64,000 nucleotides of DNA. Source: Knufia peltigerae (lineage: Eukaryota > Ascomycota > Eurotiomycetes > Chaetothyriales > Trichomeriaceae). The position numbers and the translations under genes were made by a program. Location of the stretch: the NCBI GenBank assembly GCA_030247855.1, contig JAPDRN010000032.1, forward strand, positions 186,001 through 250,000. The letters are read 5' to 3'. Below the pieces are notes generated by a model. The model was given only the letters and a program-made list of their open reading frames with translations. It did not search any database and was not told the DNA's origin. Shown piece by piece: positions 55,101 through 64,000 of the stretch (within the stretch, counting starts at the first letter, position 1; the number at the start of each line of letters is the position of its first letter).

Positions 55101-56586
55101 GTGTGTACTGCTTGTGTGTTGCGGCTGGTCGGAATGCATAATATAGGAGGTTGCAGTAACTCGATACGGCCGGTGCACGTGTGACCTTGACACCCTTCTC
55201 AGCTCCTGATCGCTCTAACTGAACAGCCAAGGGTTTTGCTAGCATCGATGTATAAGTGTCAGAGGCTTCGTGAGGTCGAACAACGTAGACAAGTCGGTTC
55301 CATGCCAAAATCGACTGCTGTCTGATAGCCGTCTCGCTGCAATTGAAGCACCGTTGAATGACCTTGAGCCAGTCCTTCATTTCAGCCCAATTGTCAACGC
55401 GCGTGTCAAGACCATTGCTCAGTAGAATGACAATGGCCCATATCTGCGGTACCTGGGAAACTTCCTCTTTTGTGGATACCATCTTCTCAAGCCTTCGACA
55501 CATGGCAGAACTAAAGGTTCGTTCTGAGTCGAGCTCTCGTTCTAGAACTGCTCGTACAGTTGACGCAATTGACGATGAGATAGGAAACACAAGGCAAGCC
55601 TTCAAGCCCAAGGACATGGCCTTGTCACGAATGTCCTTCAACGGATTCGTCATACCAATCAAAAGTTCCTCAACCCAGAGGTCGGCTTTTGCTTTCATGG
55701 CGGCTTTTGCTTGTTCGAGGAGCTTCTGGTAGACAAGTAATCTTTCAGACACTATTCCATTGCCTTTGATGTATTCCGGAAGCACTTTCATGGCCTCCAG
55801 AAGTCGTGGGACACGGTTGCTCGAGTTGACCAGGCCTGAGCGAAAATCCTGTGTCGCCAGTAAATGTAGGTAGTGGATGATGACACTTTTCGAAGCGTTA
55901 TGTTCAGCAATAACTTGGATAGAGCGGTCCAGGATAAAAACTCGATGTTCGTCGGACAGTAAAGATGCATAGTCCCGGTTCCAGACAAAGATAACAAGGA
56001 CTTTCAATGCCTGGGTCATGAGATTGGTATCCGCAATCTGAGACTCATTCGGCTTTGCCTGTCTGAGGAGATCCCGCTTGATGTATTTGAAAATGGTTGT
56101 GAGCTTGCTCTTGAGGACTGCTTCCTCTGGGATCTCGTCATACTCTCGGATAACCCCGGCCAGCGTCCGGTATGCGTCTACCGAAACTGACCTGTCGTCT
56201 TGTGACAGCTGGTTTACAATGCTCTCCATCATTTCGTTCATCGATCGATTTTCATACGGTCGCACATCCCTCGACTGTAAGATATGCTCTCCGACTGCAG
56301 CAGGCTTAAGAATCGACTTGAGGGCACTTTGACATTCGGACGAAGATGGGATAGGTTTTGCTCGGGGCAAACTGGAGGGGAGCCGTTGGGGGCCGGGTAG
56401 AGATTCGTGGGTGTTCGTCCAGGGAGAGAATTCGACGCGTTTTCGGGACCCAGAGTTTGATGATGGTGGAAAGGATGCAGGAGACTCCGGTGTGCCTGTA
56501 GCATTGGCGAGAGATTTGAGTAGGGACGTTTTCCTGCGAGAAGAGGTGGACGGAGGACTGAGAGGTAGTGCACTGGGCATCGACAT
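52180..56586 (-). CDS. RIF1: Telomere/replication-timing protein Rif1
   Basis: An intronless gene of 1468 aa. Seen: a short disordered N-terminus with two PP1-docking motifs, KRVEF (residues 49-53, RVxF type) and SILK (91-94); then a long alpha-helical repeat region (about 110-870) characteristic of the Rif1 N-terminal domain, with block YENRSMNEMMESIVNQLSQD and AFKP-type segments such as GMTNPLKDIRDKAMSLGLKA; then a roughly 550-residue Ser/Pro/Glu-rich disordered C-terminus with basic patches (KQRNTRKRKTVDYTLTKSKR). Known role: Rif1 brings protein phosphatase 1 to late replication origins and acts at telomeres and in double-strand break repair choice. The docking pair at the N-terminus is as in yeast Rif1. 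It shares a 719-nt divergent interval with ric8. Confidence 0.93.
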   Translation of the reverse strand: MSMPSALPLSPPSTSSRRKTSLLKSLANATGTPESPASFPPSSNSGSRKRVEFSPWTNTHESLPGPQRLPSSLPRAKPIPSSSECQSALKSILKPAAVGEHILQSRDVRPYENRSMNEMMESIVNQLSQDDRSVSVDAYRTLAGVIREYDEIPEEAVLKSKLTTIFKYIKRDLLRQAKPNESQIADTNLMTQALKVLVIFVWNRDYASLLSDEHRVFILDRSIQVIAEHNASKSVIIHYLHLLATQDFRSGLVNSSNRVPRLLEAMKVLPEYIKGNGIVSERLLVYQKLLEQAKAAMKAKADLWVEELLIGMTNPLKDIRDKAMSLGLKACLVFPISSSIASTVRAVLERELDSERTFSSAMCRRLEKMVSTKEEVSQVPQIWAIVILLSNGLDTRVDNWAEMKDWLKVIQRCFNCSETAIRQQSILAWNRLVYVVRPHEASDTYTSMLAKPLAVQLERSGAEKGVKVTRAPAVSSYCNLLYYAFRPAATHKQYTRVWNEYIVKVMKSSFFDKNTANPDLACRVLIALLWNSSKSTKVWNENRALESTPVEPEELPTIDCKWVRARSAAIVEMFRVLFRYSSWGASGQSDRAYIAVAWTHFLKAIREASSKEIKPSSETKQATAVVVEFLSSLWSEKSNKQACAQGLEHALTDAQLRQITRGVLQELGCASLLAALEAPQPAHGRAPIISEIFVYIGIEIRKVKDHESSRLHTQSPKLALQILNGQYHKALGLLNTWSTEEINSAEHRHEKMLAEIIDTVIRLITSTSEQDLLQSCASLAPTLEVFLKDESHYFGSIKEPDLEQAYQNLAKFVASVLIRIPPTEILALDGVYAAFFETTNDTVLERASVIWDKYLAVHDNITLGPRLSDAVYSLADPMSKSSTGNGHLEDDGHCMPSPSRAPGTTAGRSPERDGFLSPRRLEAIYGPSPILGSQGYQQVGTMNEMAQSSPTKPSSRPRSRHDDSQINFVPIESSPPADTENDSQSLTAHQKEVRDRQRTEPAVVFPDLRSSPRPQSRSMNYGDCEFARKAAALDERPTTPTLPANHDQEAEIMASPTPRARHSTKNITDIEVPSSPPSMGEQVGDNQGSPLQTPAEETNMAIDLVLQPEVIERPTTAVEDHAMTDDSAVERAKKDISHQSPAPLPAVKTALVEATGSQNYPPSTVDETPINVDGEGKVMDAGGQVKSGVDSDDIDMLSASQLSQDLDRHLSQVVDVGPMEPFEPSEAQEEDSTSSNRKQRNTRKRKTVDYTLTKSKRRKSKPSPQTSSDVVESQDSSNADSNDAELLDCIEVTGSLEPETDVQATAVEERRPTESASPPKSRRGRNKRKSRLSRSQESRRSNVEVVVHPATSQVAEVKEATTTEEEGLDGVSEEPQSREDHDLAMPEVERIEQDNIVEEESELLVAPLPEMVDDTAGPSTEPSIMSSLQGVLEQLKSSKPSDVDLRMVDDLCFQIRFQAQVVTQQKAN

Positions 56587-57305
56587 GATTGCTGGGAATT
56601 GGCAATCACAGGATGGAAGGGAGTCTCGTCATAAGAGAGCAGCGGAGTCTTCACGATACCCAAACAACAATCATGAGGCTGCCCGCAGACTCTCGACAGT
56701 AATAACGTGAAGATTTGAAGTCTAGGAAGGAAATCGACGACATCCTCGTAGTGAAAAAGTACGGGGTACTTGGGCCATCAGGCTGGGATATAGAGAATCA
56801 GTACGACACGTCCAGCCACTCACTCAACGCGTCTACGCGCGCCGCCTCGTATCAGGCGGCGTTCCGGATTTAAGCCGACCAAGCGCGACCTGTCCAAAGA
56901 GAGACGAGCCACGTCTGACAGTCTGGAGAACGAAGAGCACGTTTGACACCGGGTACTCGTGCCATATGGCGAGTACAATATAGTATTTGACTGAATTGTT
57001 CATATATTCCATGCCTCACGTGTTTGTAATATTTCATCTTCTTCAACGCTACAGCAACACAATCAGTAATTTGCCGTGCGGTTCAGCCCTTGATGAGCGT
57101 TCAAAGGTAAAGATTACTGTCAGACCGATCTATTTCCAAGGGTTTCCAAGTATTCCATCCTCATTCCACCTATTCCAACTCTTCCTTGATTGATATACAA
57201 AAATAGTGTCTGGATGAAAGTGGAAGTAATCCAAACGACTGTCACCTTCTCATAGATGTCAAAGTAAGTCGTCACCGAGCAAGACACCAGCCAACCGACG
57301 GTTCA
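56587..57305. promoter_or_regulatory. Divergent intergenic region (RIF1 / ric8)
   Basis: 719 nt between two divergent start codons. It contains short palindromic GC-rich segments around 56830-56870 (for example CGCGCCGCCTCGTATCAGGC). No gene was seen. Confidence 0.45.
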
Positions 57306-58697
57306 ATGCCAAACTCGTCCAGCCGGAACGAAGCCAAGAAACTACTCGCACAGCTCAGAGATGACTTGGAAGCGAAGGAGTCATCGAATGCGCAACTCCA
57401 GGCTGCCCTCGAAGGGCTCAAAGTCTTAGGGAGAGATGCGAGCAACGTTTCTGCTCTCTACAACGAGAGCGGGGTGAAAATACTGGGATACTACGCATTT
57501 GGCGTATACCCTCCAGATATCCGCCAGGAATCCCTCAGATGCATTGCGAATGCCCTCCTTTTACTCCCAATCACTCGTCAACATTCGATAAGTCTTGAAC
57601 TGGACAAGAAAGCCACACATGCCCTCGAGGACGCTAGCGTCGATGAAGAATTTCTTACTTCTCGGATACTGTTTCTCCTGACGTATGACCCTCGAATCGA
57701 CCTACGGATACTACTAGACGAGCACAGGCTCGCAGAGAACATCATCAAACTTCTAAACCGGCATGTTGATCAATCAAACGCAACAACCTCGACAACTAAT
57801 CCAGACTCTCCCGCACTCCAAGAAACACTGAAGCTTCTCTTCAACGTCACGAGTGGTGCACCAAGCCACGGACCGTCATTCACCTCAGCCATTCATCCCC
57901 TCTTCCAACTCCTCAAACAAGTCCCCCCCTTTTCACCACCATTAAAACCTCCTACCGGTCTCATTGTCAATGCCCTTGCCAACATTGACTTCGACGAGAC
58001 CTCGGAACAAGACCCCGACTTTGATTCCGGTTTGGACAAATTGATCAACCTTCTTTCCGCGGCGGTCACGACATACTCGCCCACCGAGTTAGAAACAAGC
58101 GTAGTCCCACTGTTGACAATACTCCGAAACATCAATGTCAAGGCAGGTCCCGAGGCACGAGCTAAACTCAAGCAACGAATTCTCCCCGATGACAGGGAAC
58201 GAGATCAACCACTGGGGAAGTCGTCATCCCTAGCATCTCATTTACTCCGGTTGACGACATCCACTGGATTGACGAACCTATCAGAAGCGATCTCCGGATT
58301 GATGTTTGAACTTTCGGACAAAGACGCAAGTCAATACGTCCACAATATCGGTTATGGCTACGCGGCTGGCTATCTCATGACCCACAAAATTCCCATTCCT
58401 GAAAACGCAAAGACGGCGACGACACCGCAGCAGGGTAGTAGTATCGGAAGACACGAGGACGGTGAATCGTCCAGGACCGTCCCGGTAAACCCGATAACCG
58501 GTCAAAGACTCGACGCAGAGACTCCGGTTCAAGTACCCGAGATGAGTCGAGAAGAAGCCGAACGCGAAGCCGAGAGACTGTTTGTGCTATTCGAAAGGCT
58601 AAAGGCGACTGGTGTCGCCAACGTCACGAACCCAGTGCAACAGGCCATGGAGGAAGGAAGGTTGCAGGAATTGAGTGATTCGGATGATTCAGATTGA
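57306..58697 (+). CDS. ric8: Ric8/synembryn guanine nucleotide exchange factor and chaperone
   Basis: A single-exon gene of 463 aa. Seen: an armadillo-like all-helical protein with synembryn-family blocks KILGYYAFGVYPPDIRQESL and RCIANALLLLP; TSRILFLLTYDPRIDLRIL; ETLKLLFNVTSG; GLIVNALANIDFD; VVPLLTILRNINVKAGPEAR; and LLRLTTSTGLTNLSEAISGL followed by MFELSDKDAS and NIGYGYAAGYLM. The C-terminus is acidic and Ser-rich (LQELSDSDDSD), where animal and fungal Ric8 proteins carry CK2-type phosphorylation sites. Known role: binds free heterotrimeric G-alpha subunits as a folding chaperone and exchange factor; in Neurospora and plant pathogens it is needed for growth and development. Cytosolic, with no signal peptide. 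Opposite orientation to RIF1 and convergent with RAM2. Confidence 0.93.
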   Translation: MPNSSSRNEAKKLLAQLRDDLEAKESSNAQLQAALEGLKVLGRDASNVSALYNESGVKILGYYAFGVYPPDIRQESLRCIANALLLLPITRQHSISLELDKKATHALEDASVDEEFLTSRILFLLTYDPRIDLRILLDEHRLAENIIKLLNRHVDQSNATTSTTNPDSPALQETLKLLFNVTSGAPSHGPSFTSAIHPLFQLLKQVPPFSPPLKPPTGLIVNALANIDFDETSEQDPDFDSGLDKLINLLSAAVTTYSPTELETSVVPLLTILRNINVKAGPEARAKLKQRILPDDRERDQPLGKSSSLASHLLRLTTSTGLTNLSEAISGLMFELSDKDASQYVHNIGYGYAAGYLMTHKIPIPENAKTATTPQQGSSIGRHEDGESSRTVPVNPITGQRLDAETPVQVPEMSREEAEREAERLFVLFERLKATGVANVTNPVQQAMEEGRLQELSDSDDSD

Positions 58698-58988
58698 GCG
58701 TTTGAGCGTCTGAAATGTAACGGCCTTCCCACACACGAAGACTGTAGTTGCTTCGATTTTATTTAGCCAGCCAACACAACGACCCAGAGTCGGTACCCAG
58801 GAAGGGCCGTCTAGTTATACCGTTGTACACTTTGTGCACATAGCCGTTAACAAGTCTTTATCTCATCACGATTATCAAATGCCTCTATATGAAGCCATCA
58901 TGGGACACCAATCAAGGCCGGGCTCTCTCCCATTCCCAAGTCGAATGTTTGGAGGACTCTTTTCATCTCGTGTCTTTGTTTCCAGTTC

Positions 58989-60256
58989 TCATACATCCCT
59001 CATCTGTCGTGCCCTATACTCCCAGTACTTTCTCCTGATGGGGTCCCACTTCTGACCCAGAGCATCCAGACAGGCTTTGCTCTTTTGTGGGTTGCCGTCC
59101 TCCTTGTAAATGTCGGCCAACCAGTCGATCGCGTGACTACTCCGGACCTGGTCGCCCATCAGGTCCGCGTTGCGTCCTCCCACGAACGACTCGCAGTAGA
59201 CCTGGAAATCTCCGATGGGGACCGCCGCCCTCTTGGCCACGCCCTTGAGGTAGTTCCACGGGCTCGGGTTCTGAGGGGCCCAGGCGATCCGGTCCTTGGT
59301 GTAGTTGACCTCACGCTCGACCACTTCCTCGTCGACCACGAGGGATCCGCTCGCGAGGACGTCTTTCCTGTTTCCTCCTTGCTCCTCGATGTACCGTAGT
59401 TCCTCGGCCCCAAAGACGACAAAGTACCGATGGCTCCAGGCCGAGTTGTTCCGTACGTCTTGGGCGATCAGGGCGTCGACGGCGTCGAGTTCCACGTCCG
59501 TGTTCAGGAGGGGGTCGGGAAAGCGTCGACACAGCCAGGCGCGGTACGTCCAGACGTGGTAGTTTTTCGAGTCAAAGGACAAAATGTGGGAGAGGAAGCC
59601 CGGTTCCGTGTTCGGCATGGTCGGGAGGAGAGACATGAGAAGTTGACGATGGTGCCTAGATGAGAAAAGGGATAACGTGCCCTTTCGATCAGCCATGGAG
59701 TTGACCCAGACTCGTCGTGACGTGTAAACTGCCGTTGATCCTTGCGAATCGGTGGCTTTTTTGTGTTCTTGTTCGACGAAAGGGGAAAAACCACGCAAAG
59801 AGCGATACAGTGACAGAAGAAGGAAGGATTCAGAACTTACCAAATTTGATAATTCTTCAATGCCCGCTCACTGATCCCGTCGAGCCACTCGAGTTCAACT
59901 TTGACTCCATCCTCGATGGACGTCCCCTCCAAGTCCCACAACACCTTTAGGATCTTCGCCCGATAGAGCCAGACGGTGTAATGTGCCGGGTTCATGCCAA
60001 TGATGTCCTCGGTCAAATCGAGGGCGCGACGACTGAACTCGTTTACCGCCATGACGGCACGAAGGTACGACATTGCCTCGCTGTAACGCGGAGAGTACGC
60101 TATCGTGGCGAGGGCCGGTCCTGGATCTTTTTGTTGTCCGGGAGGTCCGTCGATGAGCGGAATTGGCGAGACGTCCTTCCATTGCGGCGAAACGGCGTAG
60201 TATGGTTCTCTTGATTTGGAGGATTTTGACTTGGACTTCGAGGACTTGCCGGACAT
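58989..60256 (-). CDS. RAM2: Protein farnesyltransferase / geranylgeranyltransferase-I alpha subunit
   Basis: Minus-strand exons 60256-59838 and 59655-58989 give 361 aa. The 182-nt intron (donor GTAAGT, acceptor TAG) joins KNYQIW to HHRQLLMSLL. The start MSGKSSKSKS is taken eight codons inside the open frame. Seen: five prenyltransferase-alpha (PPTA) helical repeats with their N-x-x-x-W-x-x-R signature: NPAHYTVWLYRAKIL, KNYQIWHHRQ, KNYHVWTYRAWLCRRF, RNNSAWSHRYFVVF and NPSPWNYLKGV. The basic Ser/Lys N-terminus is extra. Known role: the shared alpha subunit that pairs with RAM1 (farnesyl) or CDC43 (geranylgeranyl) to prenylate CaaX proteins such as Ras and Rho1. Next to ERG12 in the same orientation. 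Confidence 0.94.
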
Positions 60257-60733
60257 GGCGTTTGCAGTGCAGTCTCTCACAGGATGCGATGATAATCTGC
60301 TCGGAAAAGCGAATAGTGCGTGGTCACCAGTTTTGGGCCAGGTTCATGGTCTTTTCAAGGCGACGGACGGTGCCGATACGAAACCAACATTGATTGTTGG
60401 ATGGAATTCGCAGTGAAACTAAAAAAAGGGTACGACAGACACCCAGATCGACATTGGTGGAAAACAAATCTTTGAAATCTGTGTGGCGATGGTATGGTAT
60501 GTAAAGAACAATGGTAACGACTGACATGCTTCAAGCGAGTTATTCGCGATGCACGTGACGTATCATTATGATGCCGCTGGATTGCATATAAAACATGTAG
60601 ACTATCAACACACCAAGCTTTTTGTCGCTTGCCTTCGAAATTACAACGGATCCGTTTCCATCATTACATCAATCAATGCATGCCGGAGCGCCGCCGCTGA
60701 TAAAACAACCATGAAAATACCACCACATTACTG
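60257..60733. other. Intergenic spacer (RAM2 promoter side / ERG12 3' side)
   Basis: About 480 nt between two minus-strand genes in tandem. No gene seen. It presumably carries the RAM2 promoter. Confidence 0.5.
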
Positions 60734-62182
60734 TCAATGCCAAAACTTCCACTCGGGCCTCCGCTCGAGGCCACCAACTCCGACTAATTTCTCAATACCC
60801 TCTTCCCCCTGGGCATTGAGAAACTTCAGTTGGTCGATTTCATCGCCTCCCTCTTCTTCTGACCCGTTATGTAATACGGCAGGATAGAGGATACCCACGC
60901 CACTCCCACCAAGAGTTGTCGTATATTCTTCAAATCCTGCCTTTTCGAACTTATCTTTCAAATCGCGAATAGCTTGCTCGCTGACGCCTCGTTTGAGCAA
61001 AGTTATGGCACAACCACCCCCTCCAGCGCCGGTAAGTTTGGTCCAACCAATATCTGCATAGTCCACTAACTCGCGGATGTGCTCGAGCTTGGGATGAGAG
61101 ACGCCCAACGAGACTAGGAGCCCATGATTTATTCTGAAGAGATCACCAAGGTGCTCGATATTCTGTTCTGACCTCGGGTCAAATCCATCAGATGTGATAA
61201 GAGAATGTGCCGACATTGTGACTTCATCGATACTGTCCAGCGTGGCCTCGGTAACGGCGGGATACTTTTTTCTCATGGTGGCAACCTTGGCCACCTCGGT
61301 GGACGTTGAACGGGGTTGCTTTGTGTTGACTAGTAATAGAGGCAGTTCTGGAAAGTCCTTCAACGGCGTGGCAGATGGAGGCTTTGAGTAGTCAACTCGT
61401 CTGAACAGGACGGCCCTGCCTCGAGTCGCAACTGTGTTATCCACCCCACTGGGATTTCCATGAATGCAAAGCTCTCCAACAAAAGCCCACTTGTTTATTC
61501 TTTCCAGTTGTATATCGACTTCTTCCTCTGGTTGATCTTGATGAGGCCCTGATAGCACATGTATCTGCTTCAGAAGTGCCGCACTTATGCAAACGCAAAT
61601 GCTGGCACTGGATCCCAGTCCTGCTCCGATTGGCAACGTCGAGCGGAGGGTGTATATACAAGCTGGAGCTGTAGGATTGCTCAAACACAGAAACAGGTAT
61701 AGGAAAGCGGAAGCGGCTGCTTGGTGACGTTTTCTTTTTTCCGAGTTGAGGTTAGGAGACACCTCTTCAATGTGTGGCTGCATCGCTTCCACGAGCTCAG
61801 GATCAAGAGTAGTGATCATGTCATAATATCGAGGTTTTCGAGACGACTTGGAAAGGATATGCCATGGAAGATCTTCGATATTCCATGTGTGGTCTAGTCC
61901 GATATCTGGAAAGACTAGAGTAATTGTGCGTTGAGATTTGGAGAGTGTAGTGACCAGGAGGTAGGATCGTAAGGAGACGGCTGCAGCCATTGCGGCCTTG
62001 CCGTGTACAACTGCATGCTCGCCAAAGACAATGACCTTTCCAGGGGCGGAGGTCATGAAAGCTGGAGCCATTGGTGAGGAGGCTTTGCGCGAGGATCGTG
62101 AGGAAGGTGAATCTCTGTGGTGGCCATTGGTGCCATTAACGCGACTGGTTCCGTTCATGATGGTGTCAACACGCTGAACCAT
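60734..62182 (-). CDS. ERG12: Mevalonate kinase
   Basis: An intronless gene of 482 aa; alternative in-frame ATGs lie at 62158 and 62071, and the core starts at MAPAFMTSAPGKVIVFGEHA. Seen: the GHMP kinase motif 1 (SAPGKVIVFGEHAVVHGK), the ATP-binding motif PIGAGLGSSASICV, the block GNPSGVDNTVATRGRAV with the catalytic Asp, and motif 3 (KLTGAGGGGCAITLLKRG). The N-terminal 40 residues are Ser/Asn-rich and probably disordered. Known role: phosphorylates mevalonate to 5-phosphomevalonate, an early step of the pathway leading to farnesyl pyrophosphate, sterols, dolichol and prenyl groups. It is a cytosolic or peroxisomal enzyme. It sits upstream of RAM2 in the same orientation. Confidence 0.96.
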   Translation of the reverse strand: MVQRVDTIMNGTSRVNGTNGHHRDSPSSRSSRKASSPMAPAFMTSAPGKVIVFGEHAVVHGKAAMAAAVSLRSYLLVTTLSKSQRTITLVFPDIGLDHTWNIEDLPWHILSKSSRKPRYYDMITTLDPELVEAMQPHIEEVSPNLNSEKRKRHQAAASAFLYLFLCLSNPTAPACIYTLRSTLPIGAGLGSSASICVCISAALLKQIHVLSGPHQDQPEEEVDIQLERINKWAFVGELCIHGNPSGVDNTVATRGRAVLFRRVDYSKPPSATPLKDFPELPLLLVNTKQPRSTSTEVAKVATMRKKYPAVTEATLDSIDEVTMSAHSLITSDGFDPRSEQNIEHLGDLFRINHGLLVSLGVSHPKLEHIRELVDYADIGWTKLTGAGGGGCAITLLKRGVSEQAIRDLKDKFEKAGFEEYTTTLGGSGVGILYPAVLHNGSEEEGGDEIDQLKFLNAQGEEGIEKLVGVGGLERRPEWKFWH

Positions 62183-63174
62183 GGCGCGAGGGAGAGATCG
62201 AAAGGAAACGAGACAGGAATGGCTTCAGGCTATCCTTATGGACAGCGAGCGCCGACGTGGATGAAGATCTGGGGAGGGAAGGGAGAAATCGAGTGGGCAA
62301 CTGCGCAAAAAGTTTCTGGGGATAATAGAGGCGTCGTACGTTGATGGCCAGGCGCAGGGCGGGCGTAGGACAGCAGGCCAGAAGCGCCCCAACCAGTGAA
62401 CAAAGCGTGTGAATTAAGCTTATCGCTAGGCATGCAGGAACAGGAATAGCCCTCGTCTCTCCACCGTTCCGGGTGGCTTCATTTTTTTCTGCACCCACTG
62501 CACTCGTTACACTTCAAGCCAACAAAATTGTTAGAATTACCGATGACCCTGTGACGGCACGTGATTCCAACATTCGCCTACGGAGCGAGTTCCTGTTAAC
62601 TCGTATTGAGGTGGCCCAGATCAATCAATCCCTCGAAAATTAAACACCACATGTCAGCCATGTAGTTGGAATAGCGACAATTCAACATACAAGAACCAAT
62701 GTATCTCATAGCAGATCCATCAGCAATCCAAGGATTCTCCTTCCTAACCAGACGGGTATGGTTGCACCAGAGATGGTACTGTCCAAGACATACCTAGCCA
62801 TGCTTCCGTACCTACAATACAATACAGCAGAGAATAAATCAGACGGGGTTTGACGAGGAATGCAAATCCTTGTTAGATATGGCATGGAAACATCTCAAGA
62901 TGCCGTCCAGCATTTCAAATGTCCTTGGCGGATTGACCCGAGTCCATCGGCTGTATGACTCCATACGCAACGGCTATAACGGCAATATCATCCTGTTCCC
63001 CCTCGGCTTCCCAAACATGTTGGCCACTTTCAAGAGGACCGAGTCTGGTCCATCAAAGTCCAATTCCTTTATATTGTAGATATTGTTTTACAATCATTCT
63101 CTTGTCTTCTACTTCATTATCACGACTTCATCTTCCTCGATTTTCCCCAAAGTCACCATACATTCCTGACCGTC
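62183..63174. promoter_or_regulatory. Divergent intergenic region (ERG12 / GCDH)
   Basis: About 990 nt between divergent start codons, presumably carrying both promoters. No further gene recognised. Confidence 0.45.
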
Positions 63175-64000
63175 ATGTCCTTTCTTACGTCCACGACCCG
63201 GCGTGCAAGCCGGCTGGCATCATCACGTCTGATATCGTCTCGCTCTGCCTCCAGCCGTGCAACTTTCCAGTGGGATGACCCTCTCTCATCACAGACCCTC
63301 CTCACCGAGGAAGAGGTCAGCATTCAAGAGACCGCCCACGCTTATTGCCAGGATCGCCTTCTTCCACGCGTCCTCGACGCTTACCGCACAGAAAACTACG
63401 ATCGATCCATTCTCCAGGAAATGGGCTCTCTGGGCCTACTGGGCCCGACCATAAAGACCCACGGTTGCCCGGGCGTGAGCTCCGTCGCCTCAGGACTAAT
63501 CACCCGCGAGGTCGAACGCATCGATTCAGGTTACCGGAGCGGCATGTCCGTTCAATCGTCCCTCGTCATGGGTCCGATCGACCAATTCGGATCCCCGGCG
63601 CAAAAGGACCGCTGGCTCGAGAAACTGGGCAAGGGCGAATCCGTAGGCTGTTTTGGGCTGACCGAGCCGAACCATGGCTCGGATCCAGGATCCATGGAAA
63701 CCACGGCGCGCCCTCACCCGACCAAGAAAGGTTACTACAGTCTCTCGGGTTCCAAGACGTGGATCACAAACTCCCCCATCGCCGATATATTACTCGTGTG
63801 GGCTAAACTCGACGGTCAAATCAAAGGGTTCGTGATCGAGCGCGCCGCCTGTCCTCCCGGAACACTCGAGACGCCTGCCCTCAAGAACAAGACCGGTCTC
63901 CGGGCCAGCATAACGGGGATGATCCAGCTCGACAACTGTCCCGTGCCGGAGGAGAACATGCTCAACGTGACCGGCCTCAAGGGTCCCTTTTCGTGCCTGA
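63175..64000 (+). CDS. Glutaryl-CoA dehydrogenase, mitochondrial (partial, cut by window end)
   Basis: Open from the ATG at 63175 to the last base: 275 complete codons with no stop; the 3' part lies outside the window. Seen: a mitochondrial presequence rich in Arg/Ser (MSFLTSTTRRASRLASSRLI); then the acyl-CoA dehydrogenase fold with FQWDDPLSSQTLLTEEE; GSLGLLGPTIKTHGCPG; DSGYRSGMSVQSSLVMGPID; the FAD-contacting CFGLTEPNHGSDPGSMET; and SLSGSKTWITNSPIADILLV. These blocks are characteristic of glutaryl-CoA dehydrogenase rather than other acyl-CoA dehydrogenases. Known role: FAD-dependent oxidative decarboxylation of glutaryl-CoA to crotonyl-CoA in lysine/tryptophan breakdown in the mitochondrial matrix. 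The catalytic glutamate would be beyond the window. Divergent from ERG12. Confidence 0.93.
   Translation, partial: MSFLTSTTRRASRLASSRLISSRSASSRATFQWDDPLSSQTLLTEEEVSIQETAHAYCQDRLLPRVLDAYRTENYDRSILQEMGSLGLLGPTIKTHGCPGVSSVASGLITREVERIDSGYRSGMSVQSSLVMGPIDQFGSPAQKDRWLEKLGKGESVGCFGLTEPNHGSDPGSMETTARPHPTKKGYYSLSGSKTWITNSPIADILLVWAKLDGQIKGFVIERAACPPGTLETPALKNKTGLRASITGMIQLDNCPVPEENMLNVTGLKGPFSCL

Noticed and set aside
1..64000. CRISPR array, prophage, secondary-metabolite cluster or intact transposon
   Set aside because: Nothing in the window shows spaced direct repeats, phage genes, large synthase genes or transposase-like proteins; the gene set is fungal housekeeping.

Overview
This window is nuclear DNA of a filamentous ascomycete (Pezizomycotina). 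The evidence is short GT-AG introns (mostly 46-59 nt) with fungal branch-point-like sequences, compact genes on both strands, and fungal-type PKC1, MGA2/SPT23, VPS11, TRM9, Ric8, Rif1 and Brix proteins. The gene set resembles Eurotiomycetes, but I cannot place the genus by eye. The content is mainly conserved housekeeping genes. I found no rRNA, CRISPR array, prophage or intact transposon, and no convincing tRNA.

Layout. 0.6-3.8 kb: a TMEM19/DUF92 membrane protein (+) and a secreted Ser/Thr-rich GPI-type wall protein (-). 6.3-8.6 kb: a membrane-anchored pepsin-fold protein lacking the first catalytic aspartate. 9.1-12.1 kb: VPS11. 14.0-17.7 kb: PKC1. 19.3-21.1 kb: BRX1 (-) divergent from a 78-aa CENP-W-like histone-fold gene split into three exons. 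22.0-24.9 kb: an acyl-protein thioesterase-like hydrolase and an RGG-tailed YAG7-like protein. 25.6-28.0 kb: a WD40 TFIIIC subunit (-). 29.6-33.0 kb: a cytochrome b561-like protein, a broken reductase/methyltransferase-type membrane gene and a short-chain dehydrogenase. 35.1-41.8 kb: an MGA2/SPT23-type membrane-tethered transcription factor, TRM9 and a Myb protein (-). 41.8-47.4 kb: a gene-free stretch rich in microsatellites and a recurring short motif. 47.4-50.0 kb: an ASXH-like protein (-) and PEX16 (+). 51.0-51.6 kb: the mitochondrial pyruvate carrier MPC1 (-) in three small exons. 52.2-58.7 kb: Rif1 (-) divergent from Ric8 (+). 59.0-62.2 kb: the farnesyl/geranylgeranyltransferase alpha subunit RAM2 (-) and mevalonate kinase ERG12 (-). 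63.2-64.0 kb: the 5' part of glutaryl-CoA dehydrogenase, cut by the window end.

How the genes relate. Most neighbours look functionally unrelated, as is usual in fungi. A possible exception is ERG12 beside RAM2: the first acts early in making the isoprenoid that the second attaches to proteins. PKC1, the GPI protein and the tailed pseudo-protease all concern the cell surface but are not an obvious cluster.

The strongest unexplained signal is a 9-mer, TACGGAGTA (or its complement TACTCCGTA). I located 16 exact copies, all outside the coding regions called here, against about 0.5 expected by chance, with half in the 42-46 kb desert. I did not find a new multi-gene system.
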